DNA from: Lathyrus oleraceus
Lineage: Eukaryota; Streptophyta; Magnoliopsida; Fabales; Fabaceae
NCBI RefSeq assembly: GCF_024323335.1
Contig: NC_066585.1
Location: 81,195,359 to 81,259,358 of the forward strand
Length of the DNA: 64,000 nucleotides
Direction: 5' to 3'
Part shown: positions 46,107 to 58,523 of the stretch, piece after piece
How the letters are laid out: the number at the start of each line of letters is the position of its first letter
Position numbering within the stretch: position 1 is the first letter of the stretch
Notes under the pieces: model-generated
The model's database searches: none
The model's input: the letters and a program-made list of their open reading frames with translations, nothing else
Told to the model about the DNA's origin: nothing
Made by a program: the position numbers and the translations under genes

Positions 46107-49100
46107 TGTAGCGGTAAATTCATGACCATCAAGCTATGGATAAGCTAAACGTCAATTAAACCAGAGTCGCCACCGCATTTTTATTGTTTCCAAGGGAAAA
46201 GGGAAAAGCACGAACAAAACCCAAAGATAAGAAGTTTTCAAATCAAAACTAATAAAATGCATGGGATTACAGGTAAGGGGGTTGGTTACACAGAGGGAAG
46301 GTGTTAGCACCCAAAGTATCTTAGGTACTCCTAGGGAGCCCTTTTTTGTGTGCATATGTGTTTTTATACAAAATGATGTTTGCAACAAATGGAGTGGAGG
46401 GATGAGAAAATAATTCATTAATTATATTTTTGTGTTTGACAAGACCTTCAGACTTGTGCCTACGTACCAACATAAAATGAGGGATCAAAACCTCGTAGTT
46501 CGTGGTAACAATTTCAAAATGAATGCATTGCTTTTAACAAAAGTTTAAGTTTGACAAAGGCATAAAATGCCTAAAAAGGTTTGAATGAGTGTTAGTTCTT
46601 TTTGTCTTTTGAAATTTTAAGTCAAGTATAGTTAGGTTCATTTACAAGTTTAATTAAGAAAAGATTTAAAAAATGTAATGGCATAAGGCCAAAGTTTCTA
46701 ATTTCCAATATGGTCTAAGTTAAAAAAAACACAAGCAACAAAGATTTTAAAAGGAGGGAGAGATTTGAAATTAAAGAAGTGGGGAAGAGATGAAAAGACT
46801 AATCCTAAGCAAAAATTAAAAGTTAAGAGTTGAAAAGATCTGACCAATGGGATGCAATCCAATAGACAAGAATGTTATATAGAAACCCAAATTTCCCTTA
46901 GACTTTAGAATCAAGCAATATCAATACACAAATAGCAGGATGAAGAGCAAAGCATCAAATAAAGATGGCCACATCCAAGCTAAGCAACTCCATAATCTTC
47001 TTCATAATCTCCCATGTATTAGATGACTTCAGAGATAGGCATTAGGTATAGGTTCAAAGTAACAGCTTCAATAAGACCATGTAGCAAATGAACTCAAATG
47101 GATCTTCAATATTTGCTTCAGATAAAGTTTCAATTCACAAGCACTTGGTTTCATGAAAGTTGGCATTGGTCAAGTCCTTTTGCATAGGGAGTGTTGCCTA
47201 ATTCTAAGTCCAATGTCTCAGATCAAATCCAACAGTTCACACAAATTTCTTTTAAGGTTTTTGTTGTTATTATGTACATTAAGGTCAAAAGACCACAAAC
47301 ACAAACAAGTATATACAATCACAAGATTAGGCTCAAATGAGCAAAGTGAAAATGGCATTAAAGTAAACAAGTTAAATGGTATGAATAATGGAAAATGAAT
47401 AAAGACTTAAAATTAAAATGCATAAAAGTAAATGACTTAAAATTAAATGTTTGTTGTTAACTGATTAGAAGTTAGTATTGTTTTTGCTTTTGTTTTGTTT
47501 AAGTCATTCTTTGGATAACACTCAACCCACTATTCACAAGCATGGATCCTTGAACCAAGACATCTTCTAAAGGAAGGAAAAAATGCCAAGTTTCCACACA
47601 ATACCATGAAAGAGGGGAGACTTACAATCTCACTTACTAGAATGTTATGCCTTTTTGTATCACAAATTTAGCGCTATGTTAAGCAATCGTAATTGGACTT
47701 ATGTAGAAGTCACAGCTATTTGAGGTCGGGCAATAGAAATTTTAGTGTTAATGCGTGTTAGAGATATTATATCATGAACCATACTCCTAAAACATACCAC
47801 ACTTAAAAGAATATGAAAAAAGGGTGGACCTAATCTCATCCACACTTATGTTGATTTTGCAATCAACTAGCCTTAGGATTAGAGACATCATAGGTCCATG
47901 AAATGAGTGAGAAGAGAATGGGATTGAGATGAAGAGGGAGAGGAAATGGAATCAACACAAATTGGTCAAAGAAGTAGTTTTATCAAATTAAAATCATTCA
48001 TTCATTTTGGGAGATGAAATGTACATTTCATCAATCCCCTAAATCCAATGATTTTAACTCAACAAAGTCAAATTAACCTTGACCAAGGTCCAACAACACA
48101 AGTCAAACTCAACAAGTCAATACCAAAAGCTCAACACAATTTATTTTGCAATTAAATAATTAAAATCAATTAAAAAATGCATTAAATTAAATTATGGTTG
48201 GTCAAAATCCTAAAACCTTATCAAAACACCAAATAAATGGCCATGAGATTTATCATAGGTCAAACTAGGTCAAAGGATCTTGGAGAATTTTTTTTATTAA
48301 TTTTGGAAACTTAAAACTATTTTTAAACAATTAAAAATATTCACAAAAACAATTAAATCATGAGAAATATTAATAATGATCCAAAAAATAATTTTAATTC
48401 AGAAAATGAAAGAGGAATTTATTTAAATTTTTTTGGTGAAACTCTCATATTTTTGGATCAATATTAAAATTAATATGAATTTTATTAAAAATAAACCACT
48501 TTATCTCCCTAATTAATTGAGGTGGCAGATCAAGTGGTCCTCAGCGCGCATTCCATCATGAACATGAGTCAAAGCGTTGCATGGATGGTATTCAGAACCA
48601 ATGCGCGAGATTAGAACATTTAAAAAAGATCATATGGCTCAGATGAACGTTAGCACACCACCAGAGCCAAAGCTCCGGTCTCCTTCTCCGATGAGCCTCA
48701 CCGGACTGGTTCACTTTCAACCATCACCAAAATAAAAAAGAAGGACATGAATTTAAAGTAAAAATGCTCAGGAGCTCGAATTTGACCTCAATTTCTCCTA
48801 ACTTCAAGTATATTGAAAGATACAAGAAGTTGAAATTTGAGGATCATGATCTGAGGTACTTCGATTTGACCTCAATGCAACTCAATCTTGTTGCCTACAT
48901 TGGTAGGACTTCAAACAACCAAAGATCAAGAAGAATTATGAAGAATTGAGTGAGAATCGAAGAAATGAAAAATTCTGAAAAATACTTTTAATGCAGGTCT
49001 GTATGAACACGGTCTTGCTTCCAATTGCTCTTGATCTTGCTTTGGACAGTTGATGGAATGGAATTAAATCAACAAAAGGCACAAGACTCTTGGATATTTG

Positions 49101-49672
49101 AGTCTCAAAACAGTGGAGATTCAAACTCAATTTCCAAATGGGATTAATTTGGACTTTTTGGAAAGGTTAGATCAAGAGGAACAACTTTCATGTTGAACAT
49201 TTTTTCATTTGAAGCTTGGATCATGATGAATTTTGAGGTGGAAATTGGGAAAATCAAACATGTCAAAAAAAATTCTAAGTGTTTATCCATATGTTCACTT
49301 ATTCCACCCTGGATAACTTTTTATGTGAGCTTCAAATGAGAAAAGTTTCTTCATAAAAGTTGTATCTCTCTCAAAGTCCTTCAAAATGTATCCTCATATC
49401 ACATGCATAGAAAAGTTGAATTTGCTCATCCTATAAACATCAAAGTTGAAGTATACATCTTTAATTTGATTGTTAAACTTGAATATATTTCATCTCATAA
49501 AAATTGAGCAAGTTATGGTCTTGTAAAGTTGACCTCCAAATTAGGGTTTAGACAAAATGACATATAATCTTTCACCATAAAAAATGACTTTCCAAGCAAA
49601 ACTAGCTCTTGACCTCAACATGAAAGTTGTTTGGAATGTCATTTATAGTAACTTTTAGCTTGGAATCATTTT
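46107..49672 (-). repeat. Ogre C 5' LTR, inner part (before element G)
   Basis: Begins (minus-strand end) ACCGCTACA at 46107 and aligns with 27590-31400 of the 3' LTR. It contains the AGUA module (46288-46335; stem CCTAGG/CCTAAG, second helix ATAC/GTGT with a G-U pair) and the primer-site mimic GGTGGCGACTCTG (46162-46174). It is interrupted after the duplicated ATTTT by element G. Confidence 0.92.
49668..49672. repeat. Target site duplication of element G, left (ATTTT)
   Basis: ATTTT recurs at 57877-57881. The 3' LTR of Ogre C has the uninterrupted sequence TTGGAATTATTTTCATATGA at 31385 onward, which confirms the empty site. Confidence 0.9.
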
Positions 49673-50891
49673 TGAAATTCTGGTATTAGATATGAGATGT
49701 CGAATGTAATGTCACGACACTAATATCTGAATTACACTAACAGAAGAAAGATATAGAAAGGTAAAGCAAAAGACACAAGCAATTGTTAACCCAGTTCGGT
49801 GCAACTCACCTACGTTTGGGGGCTACCAAGCCAGGAAGGAAATTCACTAAAATAGAATCAGTTCAAAGACTCTCCGTACACTTCAACAAGTTACAGTCTT
49901 TCTCACTTAATCTCTACCTGTGCAATTTCTACCTAAGCACTCTTAGATATGAGAACCCACCCACTTCCCTACAATCACACCTGTGATCTTAAACAACAAT
50001 CCCTTGAGAAAAGAAAAAACTTTTCAATAACACACTCTTGATTTTACTTCACAACTTCAATCAAGAAGACACACTCTTGATCTTGCTTCACAACTTTGAT
50101 CAAGAAGACACACACTTGATCTTGCTTCACAGATTTGATCAAGTAGACACACACTCTTGCTTAACAGCTTTAGAGTGACAAATTACAACCACAAATCAGT
50201 CCAATTCAATCATCAAAAGATGACTTGAATGGCTTATAAGTCTTACGACTAAACAGACACAAACCCTAGCTCTCTCACTATATTTCGCTCAGTATTGGTT
50301 GTGTGTTAAAACAGGTTTTCTAAGTCCCTTTTTATAGAAGCTTTCAGCTGGGCTTGGACATCTTGAAAATCCTAAATCTATTTTCCAATCAAATCTTTTT
50401 ATAACAGCTGGTTAGATCTCCTTGGAAAATAAGTAAATCAGGTTGTAATCCATGATTGAATGCGCCAGCTAATCAGATCTTCAATCATACATAGATTGCC
50501 ATTAATTGTGCAATCACAAAACACCAGACATTCACATTGAATGTTCTGTGTACAGAATGTCATGACATCGGGTCTGACATCCTGGAAAAATCCTGCATAA
50601 ATCAATAATTCCTTTTATAACTTCCAGCAGGTACAACCATATCAGATGCCATGACCTTGTGTATGACATCTTGAAACAATCCTGCATGAACATCTCTTTC
50701 ATTTAAGCTCCAGCAGGTACATCCCATATCAGATGCCATGACCTTGTGTATGACATTCTGAAACAATCCTGCATGAACATGTTCTTGAACTCCAACAGAT
50801 ACATAGGATATCTTATGTTAAGACATCACACATAACATCTTGTGAACACTCTTTGTTTTACCAAAATTGCTGCCAATATTAAGAATCAACA
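49673..50891 (-). repeat. Element G 3' LTR, 1219 bp
   Basis: Minus strand begins TGTTGATTCTTAATATTGGC and ends CCAGAATTTCA. It contains 3.5 tandem units of 41 bp (50029-50170; ACACTCTTGATCTTGCTTCA type) and three units of about 90 bp (50531-50800; ATGCCATGACCTTGTGTATG type). Confidence 0.93.
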
Positions 50892-50905
50892 AACTCCCCA
50901 TTTGG
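50892..50905 (-). promoter_or_regulatory. Element G polypurine tract
   Basis: Minus strand CAAATGGGGAGTT next to the 3' LTR start TGTTGATTC. Confidence 0.7.
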
Positions 50906-51853
50906 CAAATTTTGGCTAAAACATATATCTGTCCTTTTTGTTCACAAGGTAAACTATCAGCAGTTAAACAACATAGTAGTAGTTTAAACAGCAGCAGAAG
51001 CAACACAATTACTAGCTAGTTACTAGTAATACACACATGCACAAAGGTACTTCTCCTCCCCCTAAATTTGTGCAACAAAAACAGAATTACTAGTTATGGA
51101 TGCAACTAGTAAGACACAGAAATGCACAAGGGTACTCCTTCTCCCCCTAAATCTGTGCACACATCAAACATCTTTCATGAATATCACAGCTACTGTAACC
51201 ACAACACCTGTACCAGCCAGAATGTCATTCAGACATCTGCTTCAACATCAACACCTGTGCACCATATCAGACATCCTCTTTGACATCTGTAAACAGAACA
51301 ACATTCTGTTTTAACACCTGTGCACTTCCTTCAATAATAGTTGTCCTTCAGTTCAGCTACATACAACTCACCACTCCACAACTGCTTCCACATTCCACAT
51401 TAACACTTCTCCCCCTTTTTAGTCAAAATTGACCAAAGGTGACCAATTAGACAAAATAAATGTCAATTAGTCTATCAGAGAATGTCAGGACAGATGTTAT
51501 AACATTAAACATGTTAAAACATAACAGTTAAGCAGTACAAACCATCATTATACACAGCTGTGATAGCTGAGATAATGAACAAATCCAAGGAAGTCATTAA
51601 GAGCCCAAAATATTACAAACAAGCATCAATAAGGGCTGCCACAAATTACACATTTTTCAAAAAAAACAATAAAACTTCAGCATCCATACAGCAACAGCAG
51701 AACAGCTTCCCAAAAAAAACAGTCACAACAGTCTTCACAGCACACCTCACACCATCTTCAGTGTTCAACACACAAAGGGGGGAACCATCAATTAGAGGAA
51801 GAAGTATCACCTTCACCTTCAGAGCCTTCAGAGCTTTCAGAGCTGCCACTGGA
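50906..51853 (-). other. Element G 3' untranslated region
   Basis: No gene. It contains two similar tracts GCACAAATTTAGGGGGAG (about 51055) and TGCACAGATTTAGGGGGAG (about 51143), each a G-rich purine run and possibly an accessory polypurine tract, and two smaller T/A-rich stretches. Confidence 0.6.
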
Positions 51854-53577
51854 TTAAGCATTTGATCTCTCACTTGAAGTATTTGCATCTGAGTCTTTGG
51901 TCTCACCAGCCTTCTCCACCTCTTCCTTCTCTAGGCCATGAATAAGAGCCTCCAAGGCCTCTTTTCTTGCTTTGGCAACCCTAATACCATTCTCCAGTTC
52001 TTTGCAGGTTTCCTTCAACTGATCAATTAAACTCCCTTGAGATGCAGGCTCTTTTCTGGCAGATGTCTTGACAACATCATTGACATGACTTCCCTCAAAC
52101 AGTTTATCATGAATGGATAGTGGGGGCTTTCTTCTGCTTGGAATGTCATTTGCATTGAGTATGCCTGGTTGTTGACTCAAGATGATACCACAAATAATAG
52201 ATGGGAAGGCAATGGGCAGCTTCACAGCATTTGTGTAGGCATGTCTGATAATTTGGTCAAACATAAACTTTCCAAAATCATAGTTAATCCTGGTTCCAAT
52301 TGCATGAATGACTCTTCCAAGACTGATGGAGATGGTAGAGATATGATTAGTAGGCATCCAATTAGCTGAACCAATCCTGTGCAAGATGGCATATTTGACA
52401 GTTAGCTTGCTAGCTGAAAGGTGATTCCTACTAGGCCATTCCTTAACTTGGCCAGCTGTAATGATCCTACAGACCTCATTGTCTGTAGTCTCCAGATCTA
52501 TTCCTCCATCAGTTCGTCTCCCTAGGAACTTTTTGATGATGGTTGGTGAGAATCTCACACACCTACCTCTTACAAAAACTTTGCAAAATTCCCTGCTGCT
52601 TCTTTCAGAAATCTCCTCAGGGATATTTACAACAAATTCTTTCACCAACCCCTGATAGCATTGGGGCAGAGCAACCACAGTCTTTATCAATCCAGCATTC
52701 TTGATTAAATCCATGACTTCCTTTACTTCAACAACCTCTTTTCCCAACTCTCTCTCAACCGCTACCCTCCTCTGAATGACAAACTTCCATTTAGCAGCAC
52801 CGTCTTCTAAGTGAAAAGAGATGTTGTCTAAATGAACAGCTGCAGCTTTTCCTGGACACTTCTTAACAGCCTGCCTTTTTGCAGGGGAGAAGTCTGGAAC
52901 ATCATCTTCGACATCCTCATCAGAGTCAGAACTCTTACTTTCTTTCCTCTTCTTAATCTCAACCTTGCTCCATGATTTGGAGGGTCTTACACCAGCAGTC
53001 TTCTTCCTAGTCTTGGATGCCATCATTTCAGCCACAATTTTTTCTTTCCTGGTCTTCAATTTCCTAGCAGCACTTGGTTTCACATGGTGAACCAAGGTGT
53101 CATCCTCTTCCTATGATCTTTCTTCCTCCAAATCAATATTATCCTCAGCAGTATCAGGAGACATGCTAGCTGGTTTCTTGCTAGGTAAATTTTTTCCAAG
53201 AGAACATAATCCCTCAGCAGCTACTTCCTTTTCTGTCTTAGATGAGTCATCATCTTTCTCAGCTTGGGTTTCCACCTCAGGAGAGGGGTCCCTTCTGGAC
53301 AGAGGGGTAAAAATATCCTTGACTCCATGTTCTTCATTCAGAATCCTAGTAACTAGGTTTCTTATGGTGCGATCAGTAAAGTGCATGTCCTCTTTATCAG
53401 GAGATTTTTCAAGAATGTTACCTTGCTTAGTTCCAGCCATGGAAGAGGGGCCTGGGACGTCACCTGGTATCATGCACAGAGGAGTCACGTCCATCAAATC
53501 TTCATCTAGAAACTCCATGGAGGGAGTTCTTGTATGAAAGGGTTTTGAGCTAGATGATAATGGATGTTGAGACATGT
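51854..53577 (-). pseudogene. Element G env-like ORF with one in-frame stop
   Basis: The N-terminal part (MSQHPLSSSSKPFHTRTPS, from about 53577) is an acidic, Ser/Pro-rich region in frame with the pol remnant. After a single TAG at 53113-53111 the frame stays open to 51854: a basic and acidic linker, then the domain AVERELGKEVVEVKEVMDLI, VNIPEEISERSS, VRGRCVRFSPTIIKKFLG, and a C-terminal coiled coil (IDQLKETCKELENGIRVAKA). From memory this is the family catalogued as putative plant transposon protein (PF20167), the env-like protein of SIRE1-type elements. No signal peptide or membrane anchor is obvious. The stop may be recent, as the rest is open. Confidence 0.8.
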
Positions 53578-54898
53578 TGTTGAACTTTTGAGGAAAATTT
53601 ATTTGCCCTAGCAGAGGTTCTTTGAGTAGTTTGATGAAGATGGAAAGAGTTGTGTTCAGGTAGAGCGTGCAAATGGAATAGATACTATTTCCAATACTAG
53701 GTAATGATTCATTATTAATGTGGCTCTTTCTTTTAATTAGGAAGACAATATTTTTGTTACCTTTTCCACTCCACATTAATTGCCATATTTTCTCAAGAAT
53801 CCAAGTCCCTAATTTCCCCCTTTCATATTCAAGTTGGATATCATCCAAATCCCTTGCAGCCTTGTCAGGTAGTTGCATTTCATGTTGTAGAACTATGAAT
53901 TTGTTTTCCACATATTTTCTAATTGAGTGATGACAGCAAATGATGTACTTGGTCCAGTTGTGCTGAATATGATTTTTGGACATAGTTGCACCATACAGGT
54001 TGTCATAATACAATGTCATGACATCGTGTGTGACATTGTATACAATTATCAGTAGTTTCATCCAACCTAGTTGAGAACTGCTGCTTTCATCTGATATACT
54101 TTCATCATCACCATCATTTTTGTCTTTCACATGTGTAGGATCAGGAGTCTTATCACTCTTCATCTCAATCTTCCCCACGTTGTTCTTGGCACACATAGCC
54201 CCTTGTGGCTCAGTTCCAACAAAGTTCTCTCCAATATCAGACTGCATATAACTAGTCACATGTCCACCTATTTGATCTAACCTCTCAGCCATTTGGGCCA
54301 TCATGACCTTTTCTCCCTTGAGAGTAAGGTTAAGTCTGAGCTTCTGGTGTGACATCCTTGTTTGACATTTCCCACAGGCTTGGCTTTCATTACTCTTGAG
54401 GGTTCTTCTAGCAGCTGTACTTATCTTCATCCCTTCCTTTTTGTCATAGGTACACTTTGAGGAATGATGCAATTTAGAGATCCACATGTAACAATTGTCT
54501 TTGGTCCTGATTCCTTTCATAATCACTTCACTATCTTTGTTAGAAATTAGGCATTCAGTTTTGGTGAAGTTAACATTCAGACCTTGATCACATAGTTGAC
54601 TGATGCTTATTAGATTTGAAGTCAAGCCCTTAACAAGTAGAACCTTGTCAAGTTCAGGAACTCCAGGACAATCAAGCTTGCATATCCCCTTTATTTCACC
54701 CTTTGCTCCATCACCAAAAGTTACATGGCTTATGATATGAGGGTGAAGATCAGTTATCAGGTCTATGTTTCCAGTCATGTGTCTAGAACATCCACTATCA
54801 AGATACCACTCTTCTTTGGCTAAGATTCTAAAGGGAATGTGAGCTATTAGACTTGCAACATTAGTCTTAGGAACCCATTGCTTCTTGTTGATAGGCAT
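53578..54898 (-). pseudogene. Element G protease and collapsed pol remnant
   Basis: Starting at the ATG at 54898 the frame encodes the copia protease (WYLDSGCSRHMTGNIDL, catalytic DSG) and the pre-integrase region (KGLTSNLISISQLCDQGLNV). Then come short shreds: an integrase zinc-finger end (CGKCQTRMSHQKLR), an SDIGENFVGTEPQ linker, and the last part of RNase H (TLYYDNLYGATMSKNHIQHN, TKYIICCHHSIRKYVENK, ERGKLG). The integrase core and the whole RT are missing. Remarkably there is no stop across the fusion, which reads on into the env-like ORF for 595 codons in total. Confidence 0.85.
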
Positions 54899-56591
54899 GT
54901 GCTGTTGATAGTGAGTCTGTTGATGAACAGGGATAGGGTAACCATATAGCTTATAGCAGAAAGGCTTTAGGTGACCAAATTTCCCACAGTAATGGCATCT
55001 CCATCTTTGGTGTTTCCTTTTCTGCTATCTTCTCCTCTGATGTTGTGACATCTCAGGACTGCTCTTACTATTGCTGCATTTAGGTTTGGCTTGAGGTTTG
55101 TAACTAGTGTAACTGATATCAACCTTGGATTTTTTATATCCTATTCCAGATTTGTCTCCTGTGATTAGTCCAGTTTGGAGAATCTTGTCTAAGAAGTCAG
55201 ATCCATTATTTAACATCCTTACATACTTGGTCATCTCTTCTAGTTTTGAGTTCAAAAACAAAGCTTCTGTTTTTAACTTGGAGATGGTTTCCACATGTTC
55301 AGCCTTTTCATTCTCAAGCTGTACTATCTTCTGGCTTTCAACTTGTTGACTTTCATCTAGCTTGACCTTCAGAGCCACTGCTTCTGTTTTTAATTTGGAG
55401 ATGGTTTCCAATTGTTCTACCTTCTCTTTCTCAAGTTGAGTTATCCCCTTCTTCTGGTTTTCGACCTGTTTACACAGCTCTACACTTTTGTGGCACATCT
55501 TTCTGTAGGTAGAGGCCAACTCTTCAAAGGTCATTTCTTCATCACTTGAGTCTCCATCAGAACCCCATTTTCCTGTTAGTGCAGTCACCAGATTTGCAAC
55601 CTCCTTTGTATCACTCTCATCAGACCAAGTGGCAGTAAGACTCATCTTCTGCTTCTTGAGATATGTTCCACATTCAGTTCTAATGTGTCCATACCCATCA
55701 CATTCATAGCACTTTACTTCTTTTCCTTCTTTGGGCTTTTCATCTGACCTTGCTCTTCTTTCATTGATGATGTCAGATGTGATGTTCTTGACATTTGCCT
55801 TGGATCTTACATCCATCTTTTTTAACAATCTGTTGAACTGTCTCCCCAGCATTGTAACTTCATTGGCCAAATCTTCATCAACATCCTGACTATTTTCCTC
55901 TTTTGTGTTTGATATGAAGGCAATGCTTTTGGTTTTCTTCTCAGAACCATCATTTAATCCCATTTCAAAGGTTTGGAGGGAACCAATTAGCTCATCAACC
56001 CTCATGTTGGAAATGTCTTGAGACTCTTCTATGGCAGTCACCTTCATTGCAAATCTCTTAGGGAGTGACCTAAGTATTTTCCTTACCAGTTTTTCATCTG
56101 TCATCTTTTCTCCCAGGGCTCCTGAGGCGTTAGCAATTTCCAGGATACTCATGTGAAATTCATGAATGTTTTCATCTTCTTTCATCCTTAAGTTTTCAAA
56201 CTTGGAGGTGAGCAGCTGAAGTCTAGACATCTTTACCCTAGAGGTTCCTTCATGAGTGGTCTTGAGAATGTCCCAAGCATCTTTGGCCACTTCACAACTG
56301 TTTACCACCCTAAAAATGTTCTTGTCTACCCCCATTGAATATTGCATTCAATGCTTTAGAATTTCCAAGAGCTAGATCATCTTCCTCCTTGGACCATTGT
56401 TCTTCAGGCTTCTTCTCAGTGGTGGCTTCTCCTTCTTTAGTAATGACAGGATGCACCCAGCCTGTTAACACAGCTTTCCAAGCCTTGTTATCAAGAGATT
56501 TTAGAAAGGCTATCATTCGAGGTTTAAAATAGTCATAGTTTGAACCATCCAAGATTGGTGGTCTAGGAACAGATCCTCCATCTCTCTCCAT
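54899..56591 (-). pseudogene. gag: Element G gag with two zinc knuckles
   Basis: ATG at 56591 (MERDGGSVPRPPILDGSNYD), copia Gag core (WDILKTTHEGTSRVKMSRLQ, FENLRMKEDENIHEFHMSIL), first CCHC knuckle CYECDGYGHIRTEC, coiled coil with two repeated segments (ETISKLKTEA), then a second knuckle CHYCGKFGHLKPFC just before the protease. A one-base change in a G run near 56335 shifts the frame, and a TAG at 55027-55025 separates gag from the second knuckle and protease, which are in the same frame. Confidence 0.9.
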
Positions 56592-56644
56592 TGTACTAGA
56601 AAGTATTGTCCCTAGATCTCACCAGAACCAAAGCAGGATGCCTC

Positions 56645-56655
56645 CTCTGATACCA
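56645..56655 (-). promoter_or_regulatory. Element G primer-binding site
   Basis: Minus strand TGGTATCAGAG, the standard copia site complementary to initiator Met-tRNA, two bases from the 5' LTR and 54 bases before the gag ATG. Confidence 0.9.
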
Positions 56656-56657
56656 AT

Positions 56658-57876
56658 TTAAATTCTAGTATCAGATATGAGATGTCGAATGTAATGTCAC
56701 GACACTAATATCTGAATTACACTAACAGAAGAAAGATATAGAAAGGTAAAGCAAAAGACACAAGCAATTGTTAACCCAGTTCGGTGCAACTCACCTACGT
56801 CTGGGGGCTACCAAGCCAGGAAGGAAATTCACTAAAATAGAATCAGTTCAAAGACTCTCCGTACACTTCAACAAGTTACAGTCTTTCTCACCTAATCTCT
56901 ACCTGTGCAATTTCTACCTAAGCACTCTTAGATATGAGAACCCACCCACTTCCCTACAATCACACCTGTGATCTTAAACAACAATCCCTTGAGAAAAGAA
57001 AACACTTTTCAATAACACACTCTTGATTTTACTTCACAGTTTCAATCAAGAAGACACACTCTTGATCTTGCTTCACAGCTTTGATTAAGAAGACACACAC
57101 TTGATCTTGCTTCACAGCTTTGATCAAGTAGACACACACTCTTGCTTAACAGCTTTAGAGTGACAAATTACAACCATAAATCAGTCCAATTCAATCATCA
57201 AAAGATGACTTGAATGGCTTACAAGTCTTACGACTAAACAGACACAAACCCTGGATCTCTCACTATATTTCGCTCAGTATCGGTTGTGTGTTAAAACAGG
57301 TTTTCTAAGTCCCTTTTTATCGAAGCTTTCAGTTGGGCCTAGACATCTTGAAAACCCTAAATCTATTTTCCAATCAAATCTTTTTATAACATCTGGTTAG
57401 ATCTCCTTGGAAAATAAGTAAATCAGGATGTAACCCATGATTGAATGCGCCAGCTAATCAGATCTTCAATCATACATAGATTGCCATTCATTGTGCAATC
57501 ACAAAACACCAAACATTCACACTGAATGTTCTGTGTACAGGATGTCATGACATCGGGTCTGACATCCTGGAAAAATCCTGCATAAATCAATAATTCCTTT
57601 TATAACTTCCAGCAGGTACAACCATATCAGATGCCATGACCTTGTGTATGATATCTTGAAACAATCCTGCATGAACATGTCTTTCATTTAAGCTCCAGCA
57701 GGTACATCCCATATCAGATGCCATGACCTTGTGTATGACATTCTGAAACAATCCTGCATGAACATGTTCTTGAACTCCAGCAGGTACATAGGATATCTTA
57801 TGTTAAGACATCACACATAACATCTTATGAACACTCTTTGTTTTACCAAAATTGCTGCCAATATTAAGAATCAATA
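56658..57876 (-). repeat. Element G 5' LTR, 1219 bp
   Basis: Same length and near identity to 49673-50891, including the 41-bp and 90-bp tandem units. Its terminal dinucleotides have each lost one base of the TG/CA consensus (TA at 57876 side, AA at 56658 side on the minus strand). Confidence 0.93.
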
Positions 57877-57881
57877 ATTTT

Positions 57882-58518
57882 CGTATGACAAAAAGTGTAG
57901 GAGATAGGGTCTAGGGACCCCCAGTTTTGATCAGATGAATTCCTCTGGTCAACCACCATGAACCATCTTGCTAGATTTATATTCTATTGAATTTTAGGAC
58001 TCATGGAGGATCAAATATAAATAATATGATGAAATTTTAAGTATCCCTTGAAATATTTGATCAATTGGTGAAGAAGCTTGTCGAAGAAGTTACACATGAT
58101 ACCCAGATGAATTAGGGTTTCCAAGGCAAACCAACTCTAAACTCTTGATGATTTTTGATCAAAATAACATGTGAAAATCATGGGGATTCATATATGATGC
58201 TTAGATCCATAGTAAACCAAATCTTGATTGAACTCCTTGCACTGAGGGTCTTAAACCCTAGATGTGAGCTTGATAGATCAAAGGTGAGCACATGCCCTAC
58301 CTACAAAAGAGTTAGTTTATACAAAGACATATTTTTGGTATTTTGGTTAGTAAAGATGATAAAATACAAAGTAGGATACAATCAAATGGTGCTTGGTGAT
58401 CTCTCCCAATGCAAACCCAATGAATGAGGGGTAAGGAGGATGCCAAGATGTGATCCCAATGCCAATGCATATGATGAGATAGCATGAGGGATCTTAGGGT
58501 CAAAATTGGGGTCTTACA
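57882..58518 (-). repeat. Ogre C 5' LTR, outer part
   Basis: Continues the 5' LTR after element G and its second ATTTT (57877-57881), aligned with 31395-32029 of the 3' LTR, to the LTR start TGTAAGACCCCAATTTTG at 58518. Followed by the second GGTAT. Confidence 0.92.
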
Positions 58519-58523
58519 GGTAT
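58519..58523. repeat. Target site duplication of Ogre C, right (GGTAT)
   Basis: Pairs with 27585-27589. Confidence 0.9.

Larger units (their letters stand above)
49673..57876 (-). mobile_element. Element G: non-autonomous Maximus/SIRE-type copia retrotransposon
   Basis: 8204 bp with two LTRs of exactly 1219 bp, an ATTTT duplication, initiator-tRNA primer site, gag with zinc knuckles, protease, a pol with the integrase core and RT deleted, an env-like ORF and a polypurine tract. About 5 differences are seen in the first 250 bases of the two LTRs, so it moved more recently than Ogre C. Gag and env-like ORFs at these positions are typical of the Maximus/SIRE lineage. Movement must have relied on enzymes from other copies. 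Confidence 0.93.
27590..58518 (-). mobile_element. Ogre C, full-length Ogre retrotransposon with two nested insertions
   Basis: The element has both LTRs (3' LTR 27590-32029, 5' LTR 46107-58518 interrupted by element G), TG...CA ends, a GGTAT duplication, primer site, ORF1, gag, protease, intron, RT/RNase H/second RNase H/integrase, structured 3' UTR and polypurine tract. Without the insertions its length would be about 21.1 kb, in the range known for Ogre. The two LTRs differ at roughly 11 of the first 240 bases, counted by eye, plus several large indels, so it is older than element G. Many stops make it non-functional. Confidence 0.93.

Noticed and set aside
51854..53577. True viral envelope protein
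   Set aside because: No signal peptide, furin-like site or membrane anchor could be seen; only position and family resemblance give the env-like name.
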